In this document: piece after piece, positions 37,341-46,676 of the stretch
Position numbering within the stretch: position 1 is the first letter of the stretch
Layout of the letters: each line of letters begins with the position of its first letter
Assembly (NCBI GenBank): GCA_946628965.1
Contig: CAMOXI010000003.1
Coordinates: 1 to 64,000, forward strand
DNA length: 64,000 bases
Reading direction: 5' to 3'
Source of the DNA: an uncultured Clostridia bacterium
GTDB lineage: Bacteria > Bacillota > Clostridia > Oscillospirales > Oscillospiraceae
Translations under genes and position numbers: made by a program
The notes under the pieces: generated by a model
Database searches by the model: none
Told to the model about the DNA's origin: nothing
What the model saw: the letters and a program-made list of their open reading frames with translations, nothing else

Positions 37341-38642
37341 ATGGAATTCCTGGAACAGACGATGCAGACCTGCAGGGACTTTCTGCAGCGGGATCCGAAG
37401 ATCGGAAGATGCTATGAGAAAGCAGGCGACAGCCGGAACAAGGGCTTCCTGTACGAATACAGGCAGGATGACCGCGTCACGTTCATGGACCTGCAGATCG
37501 AGGAAGAGCTGAAGCTCCTGATCCTTTTTGCCCACGCGGATATTCTCGCAGCGCCCCAGGCCGGGCAGCTGCTGGCAAATTACTGCCAGACCCACACCAG
37601 CCCCTGGGATCCCGCTCTGCTGGTGTACTCTCCGGAGCGCCGCAACGTTTACAGCCGGATCATGACGCCCGTTCTGGAGGCGCCGCTGACCGGCGACACG
37701 CTGGACTGGATGAACCGCTGCGCCTATGGGAAGCTGAGCGCGTGCCTGGACGATCTGACGGCGCTGGCCGACGGCCGCATCAGCCCGACCTGGCTGCCCC
37801 CGGAGACGGCGCAGCCGGAGCATCCGATGCCCTGCGCTTTTCCCGACGACAATCTCCGGGAGACGAAGGCGCGGCTTGCAGAGGAACTGCGCGACGCGCA
37901 CTACAACATTCTCGGCCGCAATCTGTCCGATGAGGACGACGTGCTCTATTATTGTCAGCTTGTGACGGAAGACGAGCTTTTCTACGAGCGGATCTCCGTA
38001 CATGAATCGGGCTGCCTGCTCCTGGGCCTGCGCTCGGCATACCGGGTCAGCCGGGAACTGCTGGGCCGGGCCGCCCAGTACTGCAACCGGGTTAACAGCT
38101 TAAAGCTCCTGGCAGGCCTTCATGCCTGCTGCCGGGACGGCTATCTGTGGTGCAGCTGCCCCGTCTCTCTCCGGGACGGGCCGGTCGGGCTCGAATCGAC
38201 CAGCCTGATTGAAAAGTTCGGGCTCCATATGCTCTCCAATGCGATTCAGACGCTGCAGAGCTGGATCCTGCCGGAATGGGCAGACGCCGTTCCGGCTGTC
38301 GAAGACGGCGAGGAAGAACCGGAGAGGGAGGAAGACGATCTTCCGCGCCCCACTCCTTCCCCCGCTCCCTGGAGCCTGATGGACGTTATGCGCCATGCCG
38401 CGGAGGCGCAAAGAGGGGCCGACAATCCCGGGAGGCCCGGCTGCCCGGAGCAGGTTCCCTTCCCGGGATTCTTCCACGAGGAGGATCCGGATTTCCCGAT
38501 TCCGCCTGAGGAGGAAGGGCCGCTGCCCGGCTTTGAGTCCTTCTTCGACGACGTGGACGACGGGCCGCTGCCCGGCCTGGATCAGACCCCACCGAAGGGC
38601 CGCCCGGAGATCGAGGACGACGAGGGCGAGGCCTTCGCCTGA
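37341..38642 (+). CDS. Hypothetical acidic protein, probable tandem YbjN/type III-chaperone-like (CesT-fold) domains, acidic PLPG-repeat tail
   Basis: Two similar units: FMDLQIEEELKLLILFAHADILAAPQAGQLLANYCQTHTSPWDPALLVYSPERRNVYSRIMTPVLEAPLTGDTLDWMNRCAYGKLSACLDDLTALADG and ISVHESGCLLLGLRSAYRVSRELLGRAAQYCNRVN...SLIEKFGLHMLSNAIQTLQSW; tail EEEGPLPGFESFFDDVDDGPLPGLDQ. Confidence 0.6.
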   Translation: MEFLEQTMQTCRDFLQRDPKIGRCYEKAGDSRNKGFLYEYRQDDRVTFMDLQIEEELKLLILFAHADILAAPQAGQLLANYCQTHTSPWDPALLVYSPERRNVYSRIMTPVLEAPLTGDTLDWMNRCAYGKLSACLDDLTALADGRISPTWLPPETAQPEHPMPCAFPDDNLRETKARLAEELRDAHYNILGRNLSDEDDVLYYCQLVTEDELFYERISVHESGCLLLGLRSAYRVSRELLGRAAQYCNRVNSLKLLAGLHACCRDGYLWCSCPVSLRDGPVGLESTSLIEKFGLHMLSNAIQTLQSWILPEWADAVPAVEDGEEEPEREEDDLPRPTPSPAPWSLMDVMRHAAEAQRGADNPGRPGCPEQVPFPGFFHEEDPDFPIPPEEEGPLPGFESFFDDVDDGPLPGLDQTPPKGRPEIEDDEGEAFA

Positions 38643-38711
38643 GATCGGCAGGCAGCAGAACGTAAGAGCAAGAAGCAACAAACAACAGCAAGACCTTTAC
38701 GAAGGGGGAAT

Positions 38712-40754
38712 ATGATGATGGATAACATGATGACTGCAAAGCGGACGGACAGCGGAAAGCCCCTGTTTTGCCTGATCGCTTCCGCGGAAATGAAGCTGGA
38801 GCTTCCCGGCATCCTCAAGGGCAAGTTCGTGCGCAGCGGGGCAGATTACTGCTTCCAGCCCGATATCGGCACCGGGCTCGGAGCGGTGCAGCTGGTTTTC
38901 TGGAAGGACTGGAACGCCGAGACGACCCGGCGCTTTGCACCACTGATCGTTTTTCTGGCGACCGAGGGGCTGTCCCTGCTCCTCACCGGCTCTTTCCGGA
39001 AGCAGGACGGCATCTATGCGGTGAAATCCATGATGATGGATCCCGCCGTCGACAGGTTCTCCAGCCGTTCGAAGTATTCTTCCGCCTTTCTGGATCTGGC
39101 GGTCAGGCGGCTCCTGTCCGGTGAGATCAACCAGGATCGCCAGTCGGCTGCCGCACATCAGCAGTCCTGTCTGCGGGAGGCCGAGGAGATCGAGGCCTTC
39201 TGCAAGGTGTGCCGCTACACCTTCCCCGCCTGGCTTTCGGAGGCGATCCAGCGCGATCTTGAGAAGGCCACGAGCCGGGACAATCCCTCCGATCACCGGA
39301 GGCACGCAAAAACAGCGCTGCAGTATCTTGTCAACATCGACTGGGCCGGTCGGAAGCTGCATGCTCCCAGCCAGGAAGAAGCCCGGAAGATCCTGGACGC
39401 CGAGTTCTACGGCCTGGAGATGGTCAAGCAGAGGATCCTGGAGATCGTTGCCCAGATCAACCGGACCGGTGAGCTGCCCAAGTGGGGCATCCTGCTCAAC
39501 GGCCCTGCCGGGACGGGCAAAACCAGCATTGCCAAGGCCATCGCCAAACTTCTGAACGAGCCGGTGATCCAGATCGACGTGTCCTCCATCGGCGGCGATC
39601 CGGAGTACCTGAGCGGCAGCTCCCGCATTTACAGCAACGCCAAACCCGGGCACATCGTGGACCGGATGTACAGCGAAAAGAGCTCCACGGGCATGCTGCT
39701 GATCAACGAGATCGACAAGGCCAGCTCTCAGGGGCGGGAGGGCAAGGCCGGCTCCGCCGACGTGCTGCTGACACTCCTGGACCGCCAGGGCTTCTTTGAC
39801 AACTTCCTGGAGACCTCCATCCCGACGGACAATCTGTTCGCCGTGGCGACCTGCAACGACATCGACAAGGTGAGCGCCCCTCTGCGCGACCGTTTCTACG
39901 TGATCAACATTCCCGGCTACACGCCTCCGGAGAAGCAGGTGATCTGGTCCGATTACGTATTTCCCAAGGTTCTTGCCCAATACCAGCTGACCGGGGATCA
40001 GGTATCCCTTGCCGATGACGCGCTTGACCTGTTTCTGAGCAGCTATGCGGTGGAGCCCGGCGCGCGCGACCTGGAGCAGTACGCCGAGCGCTTCGCCGGT
40101 GTGGTGTGCACCGAGCTTGCCGAGAAGGGTGAAAGCTTCCGGCACGTTTTCACCGTCGATGAACTGCGGAAGCTGCTCGGCCCGGGCAGGCGCGTCAACC
40201 GCAGCTTCGCCGTGCGCCCCGGTCAGATCAACACCCTGATCTGTCACAACGGCGCCGCTTCCTTTTTCCTGATGGAAGCCTCCATCACCGAGGGAACGGG
40301 CCGGTTCCAGGTCCTCGGCCCCGTCCCGGACCTGCAGAAGGACTACATTCGCGTCGCCTACGAGTGCCTGCGGAACACCGCCGGATACGACCTGTCGAAA
40401 AAGGACGTCTCCTTCTTTATTCCGCACGTGCTTCCCGAAACTGCGGCAAACTACGTCGGCTGCGCCGCTTACGCGGCGATGTGCAGCCGGCTCCTGGACG
40501 CGGAGCTGAAGATCCAGGACATCGCCTTCGTCGGCGGCATCGATCTCAACGGCAACCTGTACTTTGACTCTGCGGACGTCGCGCCGCTACTGAACGCGGT
40601 GAAGCTCTCGAACATCGGCACGCTCTACGTGCCGGCCGGCGTGAGCCAGATGATCAGCGCCTGTGCGGGCGAAGACTGCAGCGTTACCGTCGTGGAGGCG
40701 GAGAACGCGCAGATGCTGATCTCCACGGCGCTTACGGCCAGCAAGCTCTATTGA
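38712..40754 (+). CDS. Lon-like AAA+ ATPase with degenerate C-terminal protease-like domain
   Basis: LDAEFYGLEMVKQRILEIVAQINRTGELPKWGILLNGPAGTGKTSIAKAIAKLL (Lon-like Walker A), TGMLLINEIDKASS (Walker B), APLRDRFYVINIPGYTPPEK; C-term DIAFVGGIDLNGNLYFDSADVAPLLNAVKLSNIGTLYVPAG resembles Lon [37 protein letters not shown]. Confidence 0.8.
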   Translation: MMMDNMMTAKRTDSGKPLFCLIASAEMKLELPGILKGKFVRSGADYCFQPDIGTGLGAVQLVFWKDWNAETTRRFAPLIVFLATEGLSLLLTGSFRKQDGIYAVKSMMMDPAVDRFSSRSKYSSAFLDLAVRRLLSGEINQDRQSAAAHQQSCLREAEEIEAFCKVCRYTFPAWLSEAIQRDLEKATSRDNPSDHRRHAKTALQYLVNIDWAGRKLHAPSQEEARKILDAEFYGLEMVKQRILEIVAQINRTGELPKWGILLNGPAGTGKTSIAKAIAKLLNEPVIQIDVSSIGGDPEYLSGSSRIYSNAKPGHIVDRMYSEKSSTGMLLINEIDKASSQGREGKAGSADVLLTLLDRQGFFDNFLETSIPTDNLFAVATCNDIDKVSAPLRDRFYVINIPGYTPPEKQVIWSDYVFPKVLAQYQLTGDQVSLADDALDLFLSSYAVEPGARDLEQYAERFAGVVCTELAEKGESFRHVFTVDELRKLLGPGRRVNRSFAVRPGQINTLICHNGAASFFLMEASITEGTGRFQVLGPVPDLQKDYIRVAYECLRNTAGYDLSKKDVSFFIPHVLPETAANYVGCAAYAAMCSRLLDAELKIQDIAFVGGIDLNGNLYFDSADVAPLLNAVKLSNIGTLYVPAGVSQMISACAGEDCSVTVVEAENAQMLISTALTASKLY

Positions 40755-40855
40755 GCGATCAGGCCGAAGCCCGGACGGCCCTTCCGGACCGCCCGGGGAT
40801 CCCCGCTCTGCGCGCCGCCCCCGCCCGGGCATGCTTTCATCTGTGAGGTGCTACT

Positions 40856-41260
40856 GTGAAATACGTCTACATTCTTGCCAGCGCCGCCGCAAAGAATCCG
40901 AAAAGCGAGCAGCCGCTCTGGGACGCGCTCAGAGCCGCAGGGCTCCAGGTGCGTGATATTCACGCCTTTCCCCATATGACCCGGCACGACGTGGCCATCG
41001 CCGACCCCGCTGTCGCAAGACTCGCCAAAAAGCGGCTGGTGGAACCGGAAAAGGAAGCCCGGGTCATCTGCCTCGCACACTCCGCCGAGGTTCTCGCGGA
41101 GCGCATGCGGGGCCTGCCGGGCGCTTACGCGGAGAAGGCGGTCCGGGACGCGCATCTGCTCCGGGAGCTGGACGCGGACTACTGCGTTCCCGCCGACGAT
41201 CTGGACGCGGCCGCGCGTCAGATCCTCCGGATCATCCGCGACCTGGAGGCGGGTTCCTGA
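40856..41260 (+). CDS. Hypothetical protein
   Basis: 134 aa ORF with GTG start (VKYVYILASAAAKNPKSEQPLWDAL), 101 nt after the AAA+ gene. Confidence 0.6.
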   Translation: MKYVYILASAAAKNPKSEQPLWDALRAAGLQVRDIHAFPHMTRHDVAIADPAVARLAKKRLVEPEKEARVICLAHSAEVLAERMRGLPGAYAEKAVRDAHLLRELDADYCVPADDLDAAARQILRIIRDLEAGS

Positions 41261-41305
41261 CCCCCGCCGCCGGAGCGAAAAGCTCCGGCAGGAAGGAGAA
41301 CTACC

Positions 41306-42106
41306 ATGAAAAAGAAGATCGAGATCGCCGTATTTGCCCTGCTGGTGCTCGCCGCCGGCATCCTGCTGCAGCAGCGCTTCCGCACGCCGCCTTTCGAGCT
41401 CAAGCGGCAGAGAGAGGATCAGATTCTCTGCTATCATGACAGCAGCACGATCGAGCTCTATTACCAAAACCCGGCCGACTCCCCTGCCGTGGAGATCCGG
41501 GCGGAGCTCTGCGTCGGGGACGGGCCCATTGAGCTCGGACGGGGAACGGTGCGGCCGGGCCAGACGGTCACGACGGTGAAAACCACGGACGGCAAAAACT
41601 GCAGCCACTTCGTGCCGGATGTTTACGCCGGCCGGATTCTGGTCTATGATCTGGAGAGCGGGAAACTGAGGGAGCGCGTCGAAGGTCTTGAGCTGCGGAT
41701 GTACGCGTCCTGCCGCGACAGCTATGACAGTCTGCAGCCGCGGGAGCCCATCGAGCGCGAAATCATGCTGAACGAGACGGAATACCGGCCGGATCTGATC
41801 AGAATGCGCATCGACCTGAAGACCGAAGAGATCCGCTGCGGCCTTTCCGGGCTGAGTGCCGAATGGCGTGAGCTTGACAGCTATATCTATGCCGATATCG
41901 ACGGGGAAGATGTGCTGATCGCAAAGGGGGAGAAGCTCCCGCCCAGATCTGTCACCTTCCAGCTGTATCTCGAGCCCGGCGTGGCCGACTGTTTTCAGGT
42001 CGGCGATCCCCCGCGCTCTGCGCATGTGGACAGCTACTACGCCGATACCGGCGAATTATACGACAGCATCACCGCGGAGATTTCCGAGGTCGTCCGCACG
42101 GACTGA
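41306..42106 (+). CDS. Hypothetical membrane-anchored protein
   Basis: ATG with upstream AGGAGG-like site; N-terminal TM MKKKIEIAVFALLVLAAGILLQQRF. Confidence 0.7.
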   Translation: MKKKIEIAVFALLVLAAGILLQQRFRTPPFELKRQREDQILCYHDSSTIELYYQNPADSPAVEIRAELCVGDGPIELGRGTVRPGQTVTTVKTTDGKNCSHFVPDVYAGRILVYDLESGKLRERVEGLELRMYASCRDSYDSLQPREPIEREIMLNETEYRPDLIRMRIDLKTEEIRCGLSGLSAEWRELDSYIYADIDGEDVLIAKGEKLPPRSVTFQLYLEPGVADCFQVGDPPRSAHVDSYYADTGELYDSITAEISEVVRTD

Positions 42107-42159
42107 GCCTTGCGCGGCCGGAGCTGCCGAACAGAAATCAAAGTCAGGATGAACAGACC

Positions 42160-42762
42160 ATGCTTTACTTTACTGCCGATCTGCACCTGGGCCACGCCAA
42201 TGCCATCGAATTTAAGGATCGTCCCTTCTCCGGCGTAGAGGAGATGAACCGGGTGCTGATCGAAAACATCAACGAGACCGTCCGGCCGGAAGACGAGCTG
42301 TGGATCCTCGGCGATTTCTCCTACCGGATCAACCGAGAGCAGGTGCGCGCGCTGCGCCGGCAGATCGCCTGCCGCCATGTGCATCTGGTTTACGGCAACC
42401 ACGACAGGGACTATGCCGCAGACCATATCTTTCAGTCGGTTCAGCACTACAAGGAGCTGAAGACGGCCTACGGGCGTCTCGTCCTGTTCCACTACCCCAT
42501 TCTGGAGTGGAGCGCCGCCCACTACGGCAGCATCCACCTGCACGGCCACATCCACTCCACCGGCGCGTACAACGAAGAAAACCGCCGGAAGAAGTTCGCA
42601 GACCGCTTCCCCGAGGGCCACGCCCCGCGGCAGCCGGAGCTGGGGCTCAGGATCTACGACGTAGGCGTGGACGCGAACCGCTATCGCCCGGTGAGTCTGG
42701 AGGAGATCGCGGCTTTCCTCGGCCTTGCGCCGCAGGGCGGAGACGCGGAAGAATCGGACTGA
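42160..42762 (+). CDS. Calcineurin-like metallophosphoesterase
   Basis: MLYFTADLHLGHANAIEF (DxH), LGDFSY, VYGNHDRD, LFHYPILEW, HLHGHIHS. Confidence 0.92.
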   Translation: MLYFTADLHLGHANAIEFKDRPFSGVEEMNRVLIENINETVRPEDELWILGDFSYRINREQVRALRRQIACRHVHLVYGNHDRDYAADHIFQSVQHYKELKTAYGRLVLFHYPILEWSAAHYGSIHLHGHIHSTGAYNEENRRKKFADRFPEGHAPRQPELGLRIYDVGVDANRYRPVSLEEIAAFLGLAPQGGDAEESD

Positions 42763-42772
42763 GTGCCTGAAA

Positions 42773-42816
42773 ACGCCGAAAGCCCCGGGAATTCAAAGAA
42801 TTCCCGGGGCTTTCCT
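42773..42816. terminator. Bidirectional terminator
   Basis: gaaagccccgggaattc-aaa-gaattcccggggctttc between convergent genes. Confidence 0.85.
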
Positions 42817-42835
42817 ATGTTCTGAACAGGGCCGG

Positions 42836-44563
42836 TCAGTTGAGGCAGCGCTCGTGGTCAAAGCGGTGGGTGCCCTGCCGCAGCTCCTCACCGTTCCAGA
42901 AGGCCGTGCAGCCGCTCAGGCGGATGACATCGTTGCCCTCGTCGCAGTCGTGGATGCTGCAGCCGTCAAAGCGCACGTCAAAGCAGCTGTCGATGGAGGC
43001 CGCCTCCCAGGAGCACTCATAGATCTCCGTATCCCGGATCTGCATGCTCTCGCTGTCCCAGGCGTAGATCCCGATCACACCGCAGCCGAAGAGGCCGCAG
43101 TTTTCCACGCTTACCCCGCGGCAGCTTTCAAAATTCAACACGTTGCCCGCGCAGTAGCCCGGCTCCTCGCTGTGCCCGGCGGTGAGATCGGCAAGGCCCA
43201 CATTCTCGCAGCCGCGGTAGCCGAGCACGGCCGCATAGCGGGGCGCGGCGCTCAGCAGCGTCTCCTCTTTCCCGGCGCCCCGGATCCACAGCCCGTTTAT
43301 ATCATGCAGGCAGAGGCTGTAGCCGTCAAAGCACTCCTCCCAGCTGTAAAAGCCGCTGCCCCGTCCGCCGTAGTCCGCGGCGCTGCTTAGATCGTAGGTG
43401 CCCGCCTCCAGCACGATGCAGGTGTCCGGCGCGATGGCGGCCAGCAGCTCGTCCACCGTGCGCACACGCACCTCAGTCGTTCCGTCCGGCATCACGGTCA
43501 CCAGGCCCTGGGCCGGTTCCGGCTCGGCCGGCCCGGCGTATTCGGCCCGGGCCAGCTCCATGTGGTCCAAATCGAAGCTGATCAGGTCCTCCCCGCTCAC
43601 GTCCTGGGCAAAGAGGGCGTTTGCGTTCTCGTAATAGCGCTCGTCCTGCCGCAGGCGGAAGGAGCATTTATCCACGGTCACGCTGCGGCCCGCCAGCAGA
43701 AACACGGAGCCCAGCACCCGGTTGTCCTCCACCCGGCAGCCCAGCAGGGCCACCTGGCTGGAGCGCTGGTTCTGCAGCAGGATGTTGACCCGGTTGCCCG
43801 TGATCACGCAGTTGCAAAAGGCAACACCCACACAGCGCTCGGTGAAAAGCAGGCTCCCGCCCGGGAAATCCGGGCTCAACCCGCAGTCGCGAAGCTCGCA
43901 GTCCTCCAGCCGCAGATCACGGCAGCTCATGGCCATGACCGCGCCGTCGCTGCAGGAGTCGATCCGGCTTTCCCGCACGGCAACAGCATGGCAGTCGCTC
44001 GCCGTGACGCCCATGGAGCCGCAGCCGAAGAGGCGGCAGCCCGTGACGGACACGTTGTCGCAGTCCGCCAGATTCAGCACGCCCGCGCAGCAGCCGCCGG
44101 GCTCCGTGGTGTGGCCCAGGGTCAGGTTCTCCAGGCTCAGATCCCAGCAGTTCCGGAAGGTGAGCACCTCGGCATACCGGGGCTGGGCCAGGATGCTGAC
44201 CTCCCCCTGGCCGATGAGGCGCAGGCCGGGGACGTTCTCAATGACCAGCCCGCAGCCGCCGTAGACCAGCTCCCAGCGGTAGAAGCCCCGCAGATCCTCC
44301 GTGCCGTAGTCGGCGGCGGCGCTCAGGTTATATTCCCCGGGCTGCAGCACGATGACCGCCTGGGGCGCGATGGCGGCCAGCAGTTCGTCCACCGTGCCCA
44401 CGGCAACGGCGCCCTCCGGCAGCACTTCCTGCGCGCTCTCCGCCGGCTCCGTGGTTTCTGTGGCTTCCGCCGCTTCCCCGGCCGCGCCGGTTCCGCAGGC
44501 CGTGAGCAGCAGCACAAAGCCCAGCAGCAGGCACAGAAGCGCCCGCAGATCCTTTTGTTTCAT
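42836..44563 (-). CDS. Lipoprotein with duplicated right-handed parallel beta-helix domain
   Basis: ATG 44563 MKQKDLRALLCLLLGFVLLLTACG; two homologous halves both starting TVDELLAAIAP...IVL.AG.Y(N/D)LS.AADYG and containing LTxGHxxEPGxCAGxxLN. Confidence 0.85.
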   Translation of the reverse strand: MKQKDLRALLCLLLGFVLLLTACGTGAAGEAAEATETTEPAESAQEVLPEGAVAVGTVDELLAAIAPQAVIVLQPGEYNLSAAADYGTEDLRGFYRWELVYGGCGLVIENVPGLRLIGQGEVSILAQPRYAEVLTFRNCWDLSLENLTLGHTTEPGGCCAGVLNLADCDNVSVTGCRLFGCGSMGVTASDCHAVAVRESRIDSCSDGAVMAMSCRDLRLEDCELRDCGLSPDFPGGSLLFTERCVGVAFCNCVITGNRVNILLQNQRSSQVALLGCRVEDNRVLGSVFLLAGRSVTVDKCSFRLRQDERYYENANALFAQDVSGEDLISFDLDHMELARAEYAGPAEPEPAQGLVTVMPDGTTEVRVRTVDELLAAIAPDTCIVLEAGTYDLSSAADYGGRGSGFYSWEECFDGYSLCLHDINGLWIRGAGKEETLLSAAPRYAAVLGYRGCENVGLADLTAGHSEEPGYCAGNVLNFESCRGVSVENCGLFGCGVIGIYAWDSESMQIRDTEIYECSWEAASIDSCFDVRFDGCSIHDCDEGNDVIRLSGCTAFWNGEELRQGTHRFDHERCLN

Positions 44564-44696
44564 GGTCTTGTCCTCCGTTCCAGCAGCATTTTTCTCTCTG
44601 CTGCCATCGTACCACGCGTGCGCCGGAAAGTCGAGGGAACTTAAGAATTCTTCAGATTGCGCGGCCGCCTGTTTCGCTGGGCCGACGCGGCGGGCC

Positions 44697-46025
44697 TTAT
44701 TCGCCCGTCTCCCGCTCCTTTTTCCAGGCCTTGATCTGTGCAAGTCTGTCTTTGAAGCGGGTCTCCAGGCCCTGGTCGGTGGGGCGGTAGTACTCGGTCC
44801 CCAGCAGAGAATCGGGCAGGCAGCGCATGTCGGTGAGCTTGTCCTCCGTGTCGTGGGCGTACTGGTAGCCCTTGCCGTAGCCCAGATCCTTCATGAGGGA
44901 GGTGACGCCGTTGCGGATGTGCAGCGGCACAGGGTCGGCAAGCTGGGTCAGCGCGTCCTTCTTCGCGGTCTCATAGGCCACATAGAGCGCGTTGGACTTG
45001 GGCGCAAGGGAGAGATAGACCACCGCCTCGGTCAGATGCACCGAGCACTCGGGCATGCCTATGTAGTGACAGGCCTGATAGGCCGCCACCGCGATCTCCA
45101 GCGCCCGGGGATCGGCCAGGCCCACGTCCTCGCTGGCAAAGCGGGTCACGCGCCGGGCCACATACAGCGGATCCTCCCCGGCCTCCAGCATCCGGGCCAG
45201 CCAGTAGACCGCCGCGTCCGGGTCGGAGTTGCGCATGGACTTGTGCAGAGCGGAGATCAGGTTGTAGTGCTCCTCACCGCTCTTATCGTAGAGCAGGGAC
45301 TTGCGGGAGGTGCACTGCTCCACGGTCTCGCGCGTCACGGTGGTGACGCCGTTTTCCAGTTCCCCGTTGAGTACCGCCATCTCCAGGGTGGAGAGGGCCG
45401 TGCGCGCGTCGCCGTTGGCGAAGCGGGCGATCAGGGCGAGCACCTCGTCCCCGATCTCGATCTTCTGGCCGCCGAAGCCCTTCGGACTCGTGAGCGCGCG
45501 GCGCAGCAGCGTCGTCAGATCCTCCTCGGTCAGGGCCTTGAGCACGAAGACCTTGCAGCGGGAGAGCAGCGCCCCGTTCACCTCAAAGGAGGGGTTTTCC
45601 GTGGTGGCGCCGATGAGGATGATGCTGCCCTTTTCCACGAAGGGCAGGAAGGCGTCCTGCTGGGCCTTGTTGAAGCGGTGGATCTCATCGACGAAGACGA
45701 TGGTCTTCTCGCCGAAGCGGCGGTTGTCCTCCGCCTGCTGCATGACCGTGCGGATTTCTTTGATGCCGCTGGTGACGGCGGAGAAATTGATGAAGCTGGC
45801 GCGGGTGTGGTTGGCAATGACGTTTGCCAGCGTGGTCTTGCCCACGCCCGGCGGGCCCCAGAAGATCATGGAGGAGACCATGTCCTGTTCGATGATGCGC
45901 CGCAGTACCTTGCCCGGGCCCAGCAGATGCTGCTGGCCCACGATCTCCTCGATGCGCTGCGGCCGCAGGCGGGCCGGCAGCGGCTGAGCCGCGCCCCCGC
46001 CCAGCATGCTGAGCTGTTCGTTCAT
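44697..46025 (-). CDS. rarA: Replication-associated recombination protein A (RarA/MgsA)
   Basis: ATG 46025; PLPARLRPQRIEEIVGQQHLLGPGKVLRRIIEQDMVSSMIFWGPPGVGKTTLANVIAN...IVFVDEIHRFNKAQQDAFLPFVE. Confidence 0.95.
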   Translation of the reverse strand: MNEQLSMLGGGAAQPLPARLRPQRIEEIVGQQHLLGPGKVLRRIIEQDMVSSMIFWGPPGVGKTTLANVIANHTRASFINFSAVTSGIKEIRTVMQQAEDNRRFGEKTIVFVDEIHRFNKAQQDAFLPFVEKGSIILIGATTENPSFEVNGALLSRCKVFVLKALTEEDLTTLLRRALTSPKGFGGQKIEIGDEVLALIARFANGDARTALSTLEMAVLNGELENGVTTVTRETVEQCTSRKSLLYDKSGEEHYNLISALHKSMRNSDPDAAVYWLARMLEAGEDPLYVARRVTRFASEDVGLADPRALEIAVAAYQACHYIGMPECSVHLTEAVVYLSLAPKSNALYVAYETAKKDALTQLADPVPLHIRNGVTSLMKDLGYGKGYQYAHDTEDKLTDMRCLPDSLLGTEYYRPTDQGLETRFKDRLAQIKAWKKERETGE

Positions 46026-46085
46026 CCTTGTACCTCGCTTCCGAATATGATAGAATGCATAAAAACACAAAAAGAGGTCTGCTTC

Positions 46086-46676
46086 ATGGAACGCTATATC
46101 GCTTTCGACGTGGAGACCCCCAACGCCGCCAACAACCGCATGAGCGCCATCGGCATCGCCGTGATCGAGGACGGAGAGATCGTCTCGAGCTTCGCCTCGC
46201 TCATCGACCCCGAGGTGCACTTTGACCGCTTCAACACCTGGCTCACCGGCATTTCGGAGGAGTCCGTGCGCAATGCGCCGAATTTCGCGCAGCTCTGGCC
46301 CACCATCGGCCCGTTGCTTTCAAGCGGGATCCTGCTTGCCCACAACGCGACCTTCGATCTGCGGGTGCTCTCCTGCTGCCTGGACGCCTACGGCATCGAC
46401 ATGCCGCGCTATCTGCGCTACGGCTGTACGGTGCAGATGGGCAGAAGCTGCTATCCGGAGCTATCCAACCACAAGCTGGACACGCTCTGCCGCTACCGGG
46501 GGATCGAACTGGACCATCACAAGGCCGACAGTGACAGCCTGGCCTGCGCAAAGCTCCTGCTGGACTACGAGAAAAGCGGGCTGGAGCCCCGGCGCTTTCT
46601 GCGCTGCTACGACTGGTGGACGCGCAAAACGCTCCCGCTCTCATCATACAACAGCGCGGGGCCGGATGACAAGTAA
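46086..46676 (+). CDS. DnaQ-like 3'-5' exonuclease
   Basis: ATG 46086; YIAFDVETPNAANNRMSAIGIA (DxE), LLAHNATFDLRVL, HHKADSDSLACAKLLL. Confidence 0.9.
   Translation: MERYIAFDVETPNAANNRMSAIGIAVIEDGEIVSSFASLIDPEVHFDRFNTWLTGISEESVRNAPNFAQLWPTIGPLLSSGILLAHNATFDLRVLSCCLDAYGIDMPRYLRYGCTVQMGRSCYPELSNHKLDTLCRYRGIELDHHKADSDSLACAKLLLDYEKSGLEPRRFLRCYDWWTRKTLPLSSYNSAGPDDK

Noticed and set aside
42160-42762. Phosphoesterase considered as a component of a known anti-phage or RNA-repair system
   Set aside because: Motifs only support generic calcineurin-like phosphoesterase; no ligase, nuclease or sensor partner was recognised.
44352-46676. 774-aa plus-strand ORF as one protein
   Set aside because: Only its last 196 residues (ATG 46086) form a real protein (DnaQ-like); the upstream part is antisense to rarA and the beta-helix gene.
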